IMG/VR virus record: IMGVR_UViG_3300034685_000408
Coordinates: 1-49,932 of that record
Origin: a virus
DNA length: 49,932 nucleotides
Strand: one strand, 5' to 3'
The notes beneath the pieces are model-generated. The model saw only the letters and a list, made by a program, of their open reading frames with translations, was not told the origin of the DNA and searched no databases. The position numbers were made by a program, and so were the translations under genes. This document shows positions 24,294-33,694 of the stretch, in pieces (position 1 is the stretch's first letter; each line of letters opens with the position of its first letter).

Positions 24294-24679
24294 ACATCTG
24301 GAAGAAACAGTACACAATGCGAAGATACCAAGCGCAAAAGGTTGGAAGAAAAGGATATGTCACCACGGGATATGAGGATATACCGGTAATGCTCAATGTT
24401 CAGCCTTTAAGCAACGACGAGCTGGAGGTTATTCCGGAAGGTTCTCGTTCCGTTAAAAGGATAAAGTGTTTCGGCGATTTTCCGTTTGCCACAGCAAATC
24501 AGAAGACCGGCGTTCAAGCTGACAGACTTTTCTTTGAAGGGAAGTGGTATGAGTGCGAGATGTCTGTCCTCTGGGACCATACACCGTTGAAGCATTACCG
24601 TTCACAGTTTGTGCAGGTATCAGAAGCAGAACCGGATAATGCCGTAGAGCCTCCTTCCCAGGATGGTGGTAGCTCATGA
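24290..24679 (+). CDS. Head closure / neck protein
   Basis: The 129-residue protein is beta-rich (GYVTTGYEDIPVMLNVQPL, FEGKWYECEMSVLWDHTPLKHYRSQFVQV), which fits small stopper or head-closure proteins. Assignment rests on order between gp10-like and tail-terminator genes, with four-base overlaps on both sides. Confidence 0.65.
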   Translation: MNIWKKQYTMRRYQAQKVGRKGYVTTGYEDIPVMLNVQPLSNDELEVIPEGSRSVKRIKCFGDFPFATANQKTGVQADRLFFEGKWYECEMSVLWDHTPLKHYRSQFVQVSEAEPDNAVEPPSQDGGSS

Positions 24680-25275
24680 ATCTAAGGACGCTGAGGGATA
24701 ACCTGTACGACATAGTGAAGCAGTATTTTGAAGGGGCAACGGTAGTATGGGCAGAGCAGCATATGGTTAAGCCCACATTGCCCCTAATAACGCTTAAAAC
24801 GGGCTCATTATCGTTGACAACATTTCCTATCACGGAAGATATAAACGGCGTTCCTACCGGCTATTATCCATCCAGAGTGACACTTGAGATTAACCTCTAT
24901 ACTAAAGGGGCTCCGGTGGAAATGGAACCAGGGGAAGTTGGAGCAACGGAAAACACGGCAGTAAATGATTTGATGGATTTTTTAAGATACATCAATTCTC
25001 AGTATGTAACAGACCTTTGTGAAAGCCTCGACATTGCTATAACCCCAAACGGACCTGTACAAGATGTTACTGCTCTGCTGAACGATACCAGGTATCAGTA
25101 CAGGGCAATGCTGGAACTAAATGTAGACTTTATGCAAGTAGCAAAGGGATACGCTGGAATCATACCTGAGGAAGGTGAATGGACTCAAACACCAAGCGGA
25201 GGAGGAACAGAGGTGCTCCTCAACAAAGAAACCGGATACTTTGAAAAAGTAATCATTGAAAAGGAGGATATATGA
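24676..25275 (+). CDS. Tail terminator-like neck protein
   Basis: The 199-residue protein (PLITLKTGSLSLTTF, GYYPSRVTLEINLYT, YRAMLELNVDFMQVAKG) resembles neck/terminator proteins placed just before the sheath gene in myoviruses. It caps the tail tube and meets the head. Overlaps the previous gene by four bases. Confidence 0.7.
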   Translation: MNLRTLRDNLYDIVKQYFEGATVVWAEQHMVKPTLPLITLKTGSLSLTTFPITEDINGVPTGYYPSRVTLEINLYTKGAPVEMEPGEVGATENTAVNDLMDFLRYINSQYVTDLCESLDIAITPNGPVQDVTALLNDTRYQYRAMLELNVDFMQVAKGYAGIIPEEGEWTQTPSGGGTEVLLNKETGYFEKVIIEKEDI

Positions 25276-25276
25276 C

Positions 25277-26368
25277 ATGAGCAATCTTAGCGACATAGTA
25301 AATGTGCAAATTGACGTACGCACGCCTGTCGTAGATAGCGCAAGCTTCGATACAATGCTCATTGTAGGGCCTGGACCGGCTGATACTTCGGCTCCTGGAT
25401 ATGAACCGCCACCAGATGTCGGAGTGTATACTTCTCTTAAAGAGGTTACGGACGCTGGATGGGTAGCATCTGGAGAAAGTGCAGACCCAATCGGCTTAGC
25501 AGCAGTTGCGGCATTCTCACAAAGCCCACAGCCTTCAAAAATCTATATTGCTGTCCAGAAAAAAGTCGGGGAAACACTGGAGCCGGTAACGACAACTCTT
25601 GACAGGGCACTTAATTACCCTGGATGGTATGCAGTCGCTCCTGCCGGTATAGCAGAAACTGACTTCCAGACAATAGCAACATGGGTCGAAGCAAATGAAA
25701 AGCTGTTTGCGTACACCACGATGGCAACTACCAATCCTGTAGATTTGACGCTGTACCGCAGCTTTGGAATCTACGGAAAAACATCTACAGGCGCAACATC
25801 AACGCCGGAGAGCAACAAATATGCTCATGTGGCATGGCTTGCAAAATGCCTTGGTTATGATGCTGGTTCTGAAACCTGGGCATTGAAGACGTTAGCAACA
25901 ATTTCACCATCTACACTCAGCGTAACTGAAATGAATGAACTTAAGGCACAGAAGATTAACTACTATGTGACCTACGCAGGAAGGAATGTAACACAGCTCG
26001 GTCAGACGTGTGCAGGTGAGTGGATTGATGTAATCAGGTTTAGGGACTGGTTGAAGAACGATATGCAGTTGAGAGTTTTCAACCTGCTCGTACTCAATCC
26101 GAAAATCCCGTATACCAATGCCGGAATCTCTCTTGTTCAGAACCAGATGCTTGCATCGCTCAAGCAGGGCCAGGCAAACGGCGGCATTGACGAAGATGAG
26201 TTTGATGAAGACGGAAATGTAATTGTAGGTTATACAGTTACTGTTCCAAATGCAGCAAACATAAGCGATACAGACAAAGCTTCAAGGATATTAAGCGGGT
26301 GCAAGTTCACGGCACGTTTGGCTGGAGCTATCCACGTAGCAAATATCCAAGGTTCTCTCGTTTACTAA
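25277..26368 (+). CDS. Tail sheath protein (DUF3383-like)
   Basis: The 363-residue protein has sheath features: an N-terminal variable domain (SFDTMLIVGPGPADTSAPGY), VAAFSQSPQPSKIYIA and a C-terminal core with FRDWLKNDMQLRVFNLLV, GISLVQNQM and CKFTARLAGAIH. It polymerises around the tube and contracts at infection, so the virion is a myovirus. The ATG at 25277 is chosen over an upstream in-frame codon because AAGGAGG precedes it. Confidence 0.88.
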   Translation: MSNLSDIVNVQIDVRTPVVDSASFDTMLIVGPGPADTSAPGYEPPPDVGVYTSLKEVTDAGWVASGESADPIGLAAVAAFSQSPQPSKIYIAVQKKVGETLEPVTTTLDRALNYPGWYAVAPAGIAETDFQTIATWVEANEKLFAYTTMATTNPVDLTLYRSFGIYGKTSTGATSTPESNKYAHVAWLAKCLGYDAGSETWALKTLATISPSTLSVTEMNELKAQKINYYVTYAGRNVTQLGQTCAGEWIDVIRFRDWLKNDMQLRVFNLLVLNPKIPYTNAGISLVQNQMLASLKQGQANGGIDEDEFDEDGNVIVGYTVTVPNAANISDTDKASRILSGCKFTARLAGAIHVANIQGSLVY

Positions 26369-26381
26369 GGAGGTGTGAACA

Positions 26382-26801
26382 ATGGGAACTGTAAAGACTT
26401 ATAGCAGCAGACAAGTAATGATTGCCTTTGGAAACCATTCCGTATCAGGGTACGCCGATGACAGCTTTGTTACCATCGAAGCAAAGGGCGACGGAGTAAT
26501 GTCTAAGACCGGATGCGACGGAGAAATTGCCAGGGCAATTGACCCAAACGACCAGTACAGCATAAAAGTTGTTGTGCTACAGACCTCTCCTACCAATAAG
26601 TTTCTCCAGGATAAATATACCCTGGACAAAAAGACTGGAAACGGAACCTTCCCTGTCCTTATAAAGGACTTGAAAGGCGGTACGCTTTTCTCGTGCGATG
26701 AAGCATGGGTAACAAAGCCTGCCAGCAGGGTATATGGGAAGGACACAAATAACCGTGAGTGGACAATAGAAACTGGCGCAGGAGAGCTGAAAGAAGGATA
26801 A
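26382..26801 (+). CDS. Tail tube protein (DUF3277-like)
   Basis: The 139-residue protein (YSSRQVMIAFGNHSVSGYAD, AIDPNDQYSIKVVVLQTSPTN) has the length and beta-barrel pattern of contractile-tail tube proteins, and it follows the sheath gene with a strong GGAGG site. It forms the inner tube through which DNA passes. Confidence 0.85.
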   Translation: MGTVKTYSSRQVMIAFGNHSVSGYADDSFVTIEAKGDGVMSKTGCDGEIARAIDPNDQYSIKVVVLQTSPTNKFLQDKYTLDKKTGNGTFPVLIKDLKGGTLFSCDEAWVTKPASRVYGKDTNNREWTIETGAGELKEG

Positions 26802-26814
26802 AGGAGGTTAAACG

Positions 26815-27303
26815 ATGAAACAGTTTGAACCAAAACAGGTGACGATAGGCGGGAATGTGTTTTATATCTTTCCGTTCCCTGCATTTAAGGCCAGCAATCT
26901 TAGTGGCGAGCTTGCGGCTCTTGCCATACCGCTGCTCGGAAGCCTTGCTCCCTTCTTGGGAGTAAAGAAGCCGGACGGTTCAGAAACCAGCCTCCTTGAT
27001 ATAGATGTTGAAGATGCAGCCCCTGCGATTGCAGGGGCTTTCAACTCTATTTCAGGGGATAAAGTTGAAAGCTTAATGAAGAAACTTCTCATAACCGGAA
27101 AGAACATTACCGTAGAGCTTGAAGACGGAGAAGAACCGCAAAGACTCACCGAGGACCTGGCGAATGAACTTTTCTGCGGTGAAGTGCAGAATATGTTCAT
27201 CCTTGCATTTGAGGTTATCAGAGTCAACTTTGCAGGTTTTTTCAGGAAGCTCGGCGGCCAATCTGGTGCGGTCGTCGAGAAATTTATGAAACAGATGAAA
27301 TAA
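26815..27303 (+). CDS. Tail assembly chaperone (0-frame product)
   Basis: The 162-residue product lies between tube and tape measure, where tail assembly chaperones (lambda gpG type) are encoded. A region with FKASNLSGELAALAIPLLG at the N terminus and a helical C terminus is visible. A slippery heptamer TTTTTTC at 27237-27243 lies in the correct reading phase (T-TTT-TTC). A -1 shift there continues in an open frame to 27503. Confidence 0.8.
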   Translation: MKQFEPKQVTIGGNVFYIFPFPAFKASNLSGELAALAIPLLGSLAPFLGVKKPDGSETSLLDIDVEDAAPAIAGAFNSISGDKVESLMKKLLITGKNITVELEDGEEPQRLTEDLANELFCGEVQNMFILAFEVIRVNFAGFFRKLGGQSGAVVEKFMKQMK

Positions 27304-27503
27304 GCAAATATGGAAAGCTTGACGTAAGTCAGTTTACAGAACTTGAGCTGAGAATGTATACACTCATCAAAGCAAGGCTGGCATCAAAATATGAGCTTGA
27401 AACATGCTATACGCTGGATGAGGCATTGAAGCTCTACGCACTGCACAGGATGGATTTGGACATAGAATACGGGAAGACGATGGAATTGAGAGAAGGGAGG
27501 TAG
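26815..27503 (+). CDS. Tail assembly chaperone -1 frameshift fusion
   Basis: A -1 shift on TTTTTTC after codon 143 joins the 0-frame to a second frame (QEARRPIWCGREIYETDEIS..., 86 codons) that ends at TAG 27501-27503. That frame is open only from 27213, and its later part (LDVSQFTELELRMYTLIKARL ...) has no start codon with a ribosome site, so fusion is the likely way of expression. The product would be 229 residues, the gpGT equivalent. Listed as join 26815-27243 and 27243-27503. Confidence 0.75.
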
Positions 27504-27506
27504 CCT

Positions 27507-29399
27507 ATGGTTATAAGAGATATTGCTATTCTTTTCGGATATGAAGTTGACAAGAAAACCGAAAACGCCGCAGAAAACAGCATCAAAGGGCTTAAAGATA
27601 TGGCTACCAAACTGCTTGGAGCCATCGGAATAGGGTTTTCACTTGTTCAACTTAACGCCATTGCCGAAGAGTTCAATGGTATTAACGACCAGATACGGAA
27701 TGCTACGAAGCAGCTTGGAAACCAGGAAGAGATACAGCAGAAAATTCTTAAGGCGGCGAACGATACAAGGTCCTCCTACGCAGATATGGCAAACGTGGTA
27801 AGCACTCTGATACAAAGCGACCATTCATTATTTGGGTCAGTCGAGGAAGCTACAGAGTTTGCTACACTGACAACAAAACTCTTTAAGACTGCCGGTAAAA
27901 GCAACGAAGAAGTCAAGTCATTGCAGGAGGCACTTAATAAATCGTTCGCAAAAGGGATAGTGGATTCGGAAACGCTCAACCGGCTATACGAAAGAGCTCC
28001 GGAGGCCATAAACCTGATATCAAAAAGTCTCGGTGTAGCAAAGGAAAAACTTGCTGATATGGCAAGCAAAGGAACCTTCACTGTAGCAGACTTGAAAAAA
28101 GCCTTTATATCCAATGCGGACGAAATAAACGCCGGATTTGAAACACTGGATTTCAGCATTTCGGATGCTCTTCTGAACATTCGGAACCAGTGGGGGCTTT
28201 GGGTTGACAGCATGAACAGTTCCCTTGGGTTAAGTCAAACAATCGGAAGATTCATGGTCCGTTCTTTTACACAGATAATGGAGGTTCTGAAAAAGGCAAC
28301 GACATTCGTTGAAAGACTTGCTGACCGTGTAGGAGGGTTTGATAATCTGCTCAAACTGGTAGCAGTAACGGCGGCAGCGATATTTGTAGCACTCAACGCA
28401 CAGAAAATCCTTGCATTCCTTGCCGGTGTTGGGAAACTATTAACGGGAATCAACTTCAAGATGCTTGCTATAGTAGCAGTCATTGTAGCAGTATTCCTCA
28501 TTATCGACGACTTCATAAATTTCATGAAGGGCAATGACAGTGTTATAGGGAAGCTTCTCGAAAAAGCCGGAGTAGACACAGAAAAAGTAAGGCAAACCAT
28601 CATCGCAGCATGGGAAAGCATCAAGTCATTCTTGCTTGCTGCCTGGGATTTCATTAAACAAGTAGCCTCAACGATATGGGAAGGATTGAAAGATTTCTGG
28701 GCACAAAACGGCGATGAAATAAAATCTACCTTGCTTGCGGTATGGGATGCTATTAAATCAACCCTGGGTGCATTATGGGAAGCGTTGAAGGCTATTGCCA
28801 TAGCAGTATTTGGAGCACTGCAAGATTTCTGGAACCAGTGGGGCGACCAGATTATAGCCCAGTTTGAAATATTGTGGAACTTCTTAAGCAGTCTGGTTAT
28901 GAGTTTTCTTACGGTAATAAGAGGCATAGCAGAATTCATCGCAGGGGTGTTTACCGGAGACTGGGAAAAAGCCTGGAATGGAATAAAGACCATCTTTGAA
29001 GGAGTATGGAACGGCATACAGGCTTTCTTCGTGTATATCTGGGATACCATTTACAACTGGTTTGGAGAAAAGATTGACGCAATCGTTGCGAAGGTTACGG
29101 GCTTTGTAGACGCAATCAAGCAAAAGATACAGGCGGTGAAAGACTTCTTCGGAGGGATAGGCGATGCAATAGGCAAGTTCTTCGGAGGAGGAGACATGAA
29201 AGCAACGGTTTCGGCTTCTACTGCTGGTGCAGCAGCAGGTGGAGGAAACAGGACCAGCAATGTCAATCAGAATGTGAACATTACAAACAATTTCAACGGC
29301 GGCGATGTCTCTGCTCAAAAAGCTGGTGCTAAGGCAATGAGCAAATCTGCCTATGACGCAACAAGCTATATGGCCCGTGGATTGGCATATGGGAGGTGA
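27507..29399 (+). CDS. Tape measure protein
   Basis: The 630-residue protein has an N-terminal helical region with alternating small motifs (SSYADMANVVSTLIQSDHS, ETLNRLYERAPEAINLIS) and a hydrophobic segment (about 290-340). A Trp-rich repeat region follows (AAWESIKSFLLAAWDFIK ... LAVWDAIKSTLGALWEAL) to about 560, then a low-complexity Gly/Asn tail. It sets tail length and is expelled at infection. The length predicts a fairly short tail. Confidence 0.85.
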   Translation: MVIRDIAILFGYEVDKKTENAAENSIKGLKDMATKLLGAIGIGFSLVQLNAIAEEFNGINDQIRNATKQLGNQEEIQQKILKAANDTRSSYADMANVVSTLIQSDHSLFGSVEEATEFATLTTKLFKTAGKSNEEVKSLQEALNKSFAKGIVDSETLNRLYERAPEAINLISKSLGVAKEKLADMASKGTFTVADLKKAFISNADEINAGFETLDFSISDALLNIRNQWGLWVDSMNSSLGLSQTIGRFMVRSFTQIMEVLKKATTFVERLADRVGGFDNLLKLVAVTAAAIFVALNAQKILAFLAGVGKLLTGINFKMLAIVAVIVAVFLIIDDFINFMKGNDSVIGKLLEKAGVDTEKVRQTIIAAWESIKSFLLAAWDFIKQVASTIWEGLKDFWAQNGDEIKSTLLAVWDAIKSTLGALWEALKAIAIAVFGALQDFWNQWGDQIIAQFEILWNFLSSLVMSFLTVIRGIAEFIAGVFTGDWEKAWNGIKTIFEGVWNGIQAFFVYIWDTIYNWFGEKIDAIVAKVTGFVDAIKQKIQAVKDFFGGIGDAIGKFFGGGDMKATVSASTAGAAAGGGNRTSNVNQNVNITNNFNGGDVSAQKAGAKAMSKSAYDATSYMARGLAYGR

Positions 29400-29404
29400 G
29401 GAAG

Positions 29405-29983
29405 ATGAGAGCTACAAGACCTGCAAGCATCAATGGGATTGAGTTTGATGTGCTCATAAACCAGACAACAACTTACGAGGCAGACATTCCTGAGTATCCG
29501 ACTGAGAAGGGATATTCTGTTGAAGATACAATCATCTTGAAGCCGTTGCTGATTGATTTAACCATCTTCCTTACCGATACTCCCGTTACATGGGCAAAAA
29601 GATTCGGCAAAAACAGAAACCGTGTAAAGGCAGTAACAGAGGAATTGAAAAGGCTGTATTTCAACAAGCAACCAGTTACTTTCACAACGAGTGAAGGTAC
29701 ATGGAAGAACATGGGCATAGTCAGCATCACTATACCGAAGACTGCCGAGACCGGATACGCCTGCGAGATACCGATTAAGCTCAAGCAGATAAGAGTCACA
29801 GAAGCTAAAACAGTAGCAATCCAGGCTTCGTACGGGAAAAGCGGGGCTACCGGAGCTAATGCAGGAACAATTAATTCAAAAAATGCTACAAATTCTACGA
29901 ACAAGTCCGAACAAAAGAAAGACTCGAAAAAAGCCGCATCGATTCTATACGGTTTAGCTGATTCAGCTAAGCTGTTTGGTTAG
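29405..29983 (+). CDS. Baseplate protein, Dit-like N-terminal domain
   Basis: The 192-residue protein resembles Dit-like/LysM-flanked baseplate proteins: INGIEFDVLINQTTTYEAD, YPTEKGYSVEDTIILKPLL and the RVKAVTEELKRLYFNKQ helix. A lysine/asparagine/serine-rich tail follows. It stands after the tape measure. The ATG at 29405 follows GGGAGGTGAGG. Confidence 0.72.
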   Translation: MRATRPASINGIEFDVLINQTTTYEADIPEYPTEKGYSVEDTIILKPLLIDLTIFLTDTPVTWAKRFGKNRNRVKAVTEELKRLYFNKQPVTFTTSEGTWKNMGIVSITIPKTAETGYACEIPIKLKQIRVTEAKTVAIQASYGKSGATGANAGTINSKNATNSTNKSEQKKDSKKAASILYGLADSAKLFG

Positions 29984-29997
29984 AGGGGGTGGTCTTA

Positions 29998-30318
29998 ATG
30001 ATGCAATACATTACGCCTCCGGACCTCAACGATAGCTTCTCCAGGGTTGTTCTTGGCGGAAAAGAGTATTTGCTCCGGTTTACCTATAACGATACATTCG
30101 GGTACTGGTCGTTTGGAATATATGACTTAGAGGAAACTCCTATTGTAGCAATGACGAAGATTGTGCCCAATTCGCCGCTGACATTCTTTTATGAAAACAG
30201 AGACCTGCCTTCCGGAGTTTTTGGAGTGCTGACAGACCTTGAAAAGGTTGGAAGAAACGACTTCATTAACGGGAAGGCCGTTTTTGTGTTTATACCCTAC
30301 GAAGACCTTAAGGAATAG
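29998..30318 (+). CDS. Baseplate plug-like protein
   Basis: The 106-residue protein (MMQYITPPDLNDSFSRVVLG, LLRFTYNDTFGYWSFGIYD, KVGRNDFINGKAVFVFIPYE) matches the pattern of baseplate-plug proteins of contractile phages that sit in the tube at the hub. The start ATG 29998 or 30001 is used because GAGGGGGTGG lies at proper distance. Confidence 0.75.
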   Translation: MMQYITPPDLNDSFSRVVLGGKEYLLRFTYNDTFGYWSFGIYDLEETPIVAMTKIVPNSPLTFFYENRDLPSGVFGVLTDLEKVGRNDFINGKAVFVFIPYEDLKE

Positions 30319-30328
30319 GAGGTGGAGC

Positions 30329-31210
30329 ATGAATAACTTTGATAGGCAATATAGGTTTTCGGCTGGAGTACCTGGAAGGCCAGGCTTTGAAGTTGGCTCC
30401 ACCGACTTCCCGCATAAAACAGCCCTTCATATCAGTTTTTCTATAGAGAAGTCAGATTTGGAGAGTGCAAACACAGGAAAGATTACGCTTTGGAACTTAT
30501 CTCCAGCACAGCTTGCCACATTAAATCTCAAGGACTGTGAAGTAGTGCTTAAGGCAGGCTATGGGACGATAATGCCCCTTGCTTTTGTTGGGAATATCAC
30601 CAATGTTGTTACTACTCAAGACGGTCCGGACACTATGACAGAAATTGAGGCTGTGGATAGCCGAGTAGCTTTACGTGATACCTACATCTCGGTTTCGTAT
30701 GCCGGTGTTATCAACAGCAAGAAAATTATTGAAGATACTGCCGGACAAATGGGAGTGCCTGTCGTATTTTCTCCCAAAGCAAAGTTTGTTGACCTTCAAA
30801 ATGGGTTCAGCTATGTAGGTGCCGCAAAAGGAGCTTTGAAAAAAGCCTGTGCTTCGAGCGGGCTTGCATGGTCATTGCAGAACGGGGTCCTGCAAGTTAA
30901 GATGCCTAATGAACCTATCAGTACGAGAGCTTTTCTTCTCAGTGCAGAAACAGGATTAATCGGAATACCTAAAAGAATTACTAAGGCATCTCAGACACCA
31001 AACGAAGGCAACGGAAATAATACAATGCAGACCGCTCAGACAGGATGGGAAGTACGATACTTCATGAACGCAGCTATCAACGTCAATGATTATGTGAGAT
31101 TGGAAAGCAAGATTGCAACTGGGAATTTCCGAGTTTCAAAACTGACTATAGACGGAGACAACATCGAAGGCGAATGGACTTGCACAGCCGAATTGCTGGA
31201 GGTGAAGTAA
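30329..31210 (+). CDS. Baseplate hub protein
   Basis: The 293-residue protein has the gp27/gpD-like hub pattern (ISFSIEKSDLESANTGKITLW, CEVVLKAGYG, GNITNVVTTQDGPDTMTEIEA) and a C-terminal segment (NDYVRLESKIATGNFRVSKL) typical of hub proteins. It links tube to spike. AGGAGGTGGAG precedes the ATG. Confidence 0.8.
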   Translation: MNNFDRQYRFSAGVPGRPGFEVGSTDFPHKTALHISFSIEKSDLESANTGKITLWNLSPAQLATLNLKDCEVVLKAGYGTIMPLAFVGNITNVVTTQDGPDTMTEIEAVDSRVALRDTYISVSYAGVINSKKIIEDTAGQMGVPVVFSPKAKFVDLQNGFSYVGAAKGALKKACASSGLAWSLQNGVLQVKMPNEPISTRAFLLSAETGLIGIPKRITKASQTPNEGNGNNTMQTAQTGWEVRYFMNAAINVNDYVRLESKIATGNFRVSKLTIDGDNIEGEWTCTAELLEVK

Positions 31211-31846
31211 TTGCTGCAAGAATTTACAGAACAAATAGGAAGGACTATTGAAGAATTCCTTTCTGGCGTTCATACTGCGATGCCAGGAGAAATTAAAAGT
31301 TTTGACTCTGCCACATGCACGGCTGTTGTCCTACCGAAAGGACAGTTTAGGTCTCCGGATGGCAGGGTTTTTAACTATCCGGTCATATCCGGTGTTCCAG
31401 TGGTGCTGCTACAGGGAGGAGGACAGGATGCCACCATTGCGTTTCCGGTAAAGGAAGGCGACGGATGTCTGCTTATAATCTGCGAGCAGGCCCTTGATTA
31501 CTGGAGATACGGCGGTGAGACACAGGCAGAATTGAGACATGACCTTACCAATGCAGTTGCAATACCAGGGCTTTTTGCAAAGCCAAATGCTGCGGTTAAG
31601 GAAGCTATCGACAATGATGCAATAGTGATTAAGAAAGGGGATAGCAAAATAACCCTTTCTCAAAGCGGAATAGCCATCAGGGGCGATTTAACAGTGGAGG
31701 GTAATATAACAACTACCACAGGAAAAATAACGGCCTCACAAGGGCTCTCAGTGCTTTCCGGAGATGTAACAGCAGGAAATATCTCATTGAAGAATCATAC
31801 TCATACATCATCGGAACCTGGAAGCCAGACCTCAGCACCACAGTAA
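31211..31846 (+). CDS. Baseplate spike (gp138/gpV-like)
   Basis: The 211-residue protein has an OB-like N-terminal half (PGEIKSFDSATCTAVVLPKG, FPVKEGDGCLLIICE) as in gp138-type spike proteins, a beta-helical region (GDLTVEGNITTTTGKIT) and the end KNHTHTSSEPG. The HTH motif near the tip is a known iron-binding arrangement in phage spikes. It punctures the outer surface. TTG start behind GAGGTGAAG. Confidence 0.8.
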   Translation: MLQEFTEQIGRTIEEFLSGVHTAMPGEIKSFDSATCTAVVLPKGQFRSPDGRVFNYPVISGVPVVLLQGGGQDATIAFPVKEGDGCLLIICEQALDYWRYGGETQAELRHDLTNAVAIPGLFAKPNAAVKEAIDNDAIVIKKGDSKITLSQSGIAIRGDLTVEGNITTTTGKITASQGLSVLSGDVTAGNISLKNHTHTSSEPGSQTSAPQ

Positions 31847-31860
31847 AGGAGGGATGATAA

Positions 31861-32214
31861 TTGAAAGATTTGTTGCTTGATGCTACAGGAGACCTTGCAG
31901 TATCCAGTAGTGGCGATATTTCCATTACAGACAGCGTAAGCCAGGCAATTAAGATACGGCTGCAATGGTTTGCCGGAGAATGGAAGTTTAACGAAGAGCT
32001 CGGAATCCCTTACTTTGATGAGGTGCTTGTAAAAGGAGGAAATGACTTCCGGACCGAACAGCTCATTAGAGAGCAGATACTCAGCGTTGATGAGGTAACA
32101 GAAGTTACATCGCTTACTATTACTGCAAATAAGGCTGAGAGAACTTTAACTATTTCATTTGAGGCAAAAGCAGGCAGTGAATATATAAGTGAGGAGGTGA
32201 CGGTTAATGCCTGA
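31861..32214 (+). CDS. Baseplate wedge protein (gp25/gpW-like, DUF2634-like)
   Basis: The 117-residue protein (SVSQAIKIRLQWFAGEWKFNEELGIPY, LIREQILSVDEVTEV) matches small gp25/gpW-like wedge proteins that trigger sheath contraction. Short TTG-started gene directly before baseplate J, the usual order. Confidence 0.8.
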   Translation: MKDLLLDATGDLAVSSSGDISITDSVSQAIKIRLQWFAGEWKFNEELGIPYFDEVLVKGGNDFRTEQLIREQILSVDEVTEVTSLTITANKAERTLTISFEAKAGSEYISEEVTVNA

Positions 32215-33694
32215 TTATGGAGTTACTCCGGATGGTTTTGTTTTGAAAAGACTTGATACCATTATGGATACCATCTATGGAAAGCTTAAAGACGGATGGG
32301 GATTTGACCCTACTATTAATCCGCAGTCTCTTCTAAACGTTCTTGTAACATCTTTTGCCGACGAAATTGCTTCATTGTGGGAAGTTGGACAGGATGTATA
32401 CTACTCACAGTATCCATCGTCTGCTGAGGGCCTGAGTCTTGACAATGCTATGCAGTTTGGCGGAGTCACAAGATTAAAAAAGGCAAGGACGATATACTCG
32501 TTAAAATGTACCGGCGCAGACGGAACAAACATCTTGTACGGAAGCCTTGTTAAATCAACTACCCAACCGGCTAAGATGTTCCAATGTTCACGACTTCAAA
32601 CTATAAGTCGAAGCAATTTCAGAAGAATAAGGATTCGTCCTGTTGTGGGCGAAGGTACGATTGCAGAGCTTTATACCATTGCCATCAATAACGGAACATA
32701 TTCTTACGAGGCGCAAGAAGGGGATAATGAAGAAACGATTCTTAATGCCTTAAGCAATGCCATTACGGACACGGATTTTACAAAAACAGTTGCCGAAAGA
32801 GAGATAGAAGGAGTAACGCACTTTGAATTGACGATAGAGCACATTGGAGGGCAATCCTCGAACGTAATGGTTTTGTCCGATAACTTAATTGTTACGGAAT
32901 GCACATCCAACATCGTTTTTGAAAGCGTTGATTATGGTGAGGTAATTGTTCCCAACAACACCATAACGGAAATAGTTACAGTCATCAATGGCTTTTACTC
33001 CGTTACAAACGACATTGCTCCGGTCCGTGGTAGACTTACCGAAACAGATGTTGAAGCGAGACAGTCTTACATCAAAAGAATTGCTGTAAGGTCCAAGAAC
33101 ATGCTTGAGAGCATTACATCCGCCTTGTATGACAGCGTACAGGGAGTTACCGCAGCTATGGGTTACGAAAATTGCACAAGCACAACAGATTCAGAAGGAA
33201 GACCTCCTCACAGCATAGAGATTGTGGTTGATGGCGGAGATGATGGCGAAGTAGCCCAAGTAATCTTTAGCGAGAAAGCTAATGGAATCCAAACTTACGG
33301 CAGTACAACTATGGATGTAGCTGACGAGTTCGGGAATATACACAATATTAGTTTCAGCAGGCCAACATACAGATACGTCTGGATGAAAGTATCGCTCACA
33401 AGAAATACTGCGGAGGCAATTCCGCCGAATTACGCAGCAAGAACAAAATTAGCCATCATTGAAGACGGAAAGAATTTGAACGTAGGCCAAACCGTATTCT
33501 TGCAAAAGTTCCTTACGAACATTTACAAAAATGTCACCGGAGTTTCCTATATTTCCATTACCGCATGTACGACGGAGATTGAGTCACAGATTCCATCAGC
33601 TGAGGACTACACTTCTGACAATATAGTAATTGGGCAAAGGGAAAAGGCGGTGTTTGATGCAGCAAGAATCGAGGTGAATCTCGGTGGCAATTAA
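32207..33694 (+). CDS. Baseplate J protein (gp47-like)
   Basis: The 495-residue protein has the baseplate-J plan: an N-terminal helical region (GFVLKRLDTIMDTIYGKL), a central jelly-roll-like domain and a C-terminal core with VKSTTQPAKM, RGRLTETDVEARQSYIKR and GVTAAMGYENC. It forms the wedge of the baseplate. Overlaps the previous gene by 8 bases and the next by 11. Confidence 0.9.
   Translation: MPDYGVTPDGFVLKRLDTIMDTIYGKLKDGWGFDPTINPQSLLNVLVTSFADEIASLWEVGQDVYYSQYPSSAEGLSLDNAMQFGGVTRLKKARTIYSLKCTGADGTNILYGSLVKSTTQPAKMFQCSRLQTISRSNFRRIRIRPVVGEGTIAELYTIAINNGTYSYEAQEGDNEETILNALSNAITDTDFTKTVAEREIEGVTHFELTIEHIGGQSSNVMVLSDNLIVTECTSNIVFESVDYGEVIVPNNTITEIVTVINGFYSVTNDIAPVRGRLTETDVEARQSYIKRIAVRSKNMLESITSALYDSVQGVTAAMGYENCTSTTDSEGRPPHSIEIVVDGGDDGEVAQVIFSEKANGIQTYGSTTMDVADEFGNIHNISFSRPTYRYVWMKVSLTRNTAEAIPPNYAARTKLAIIEDGKNLNVGQTVFLQKFLTNIYKNVTGVSYISITACTTEIESQIPSAEDYTSDNIVIGQREKAVFDAARIEVNLGGN

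Noticed and set aside
31923-31939. Further TTAC...GTAAG match
   Set aside because: The spacing is seven, not six, and it is inside the gp25-like coding region without promoter boxes.
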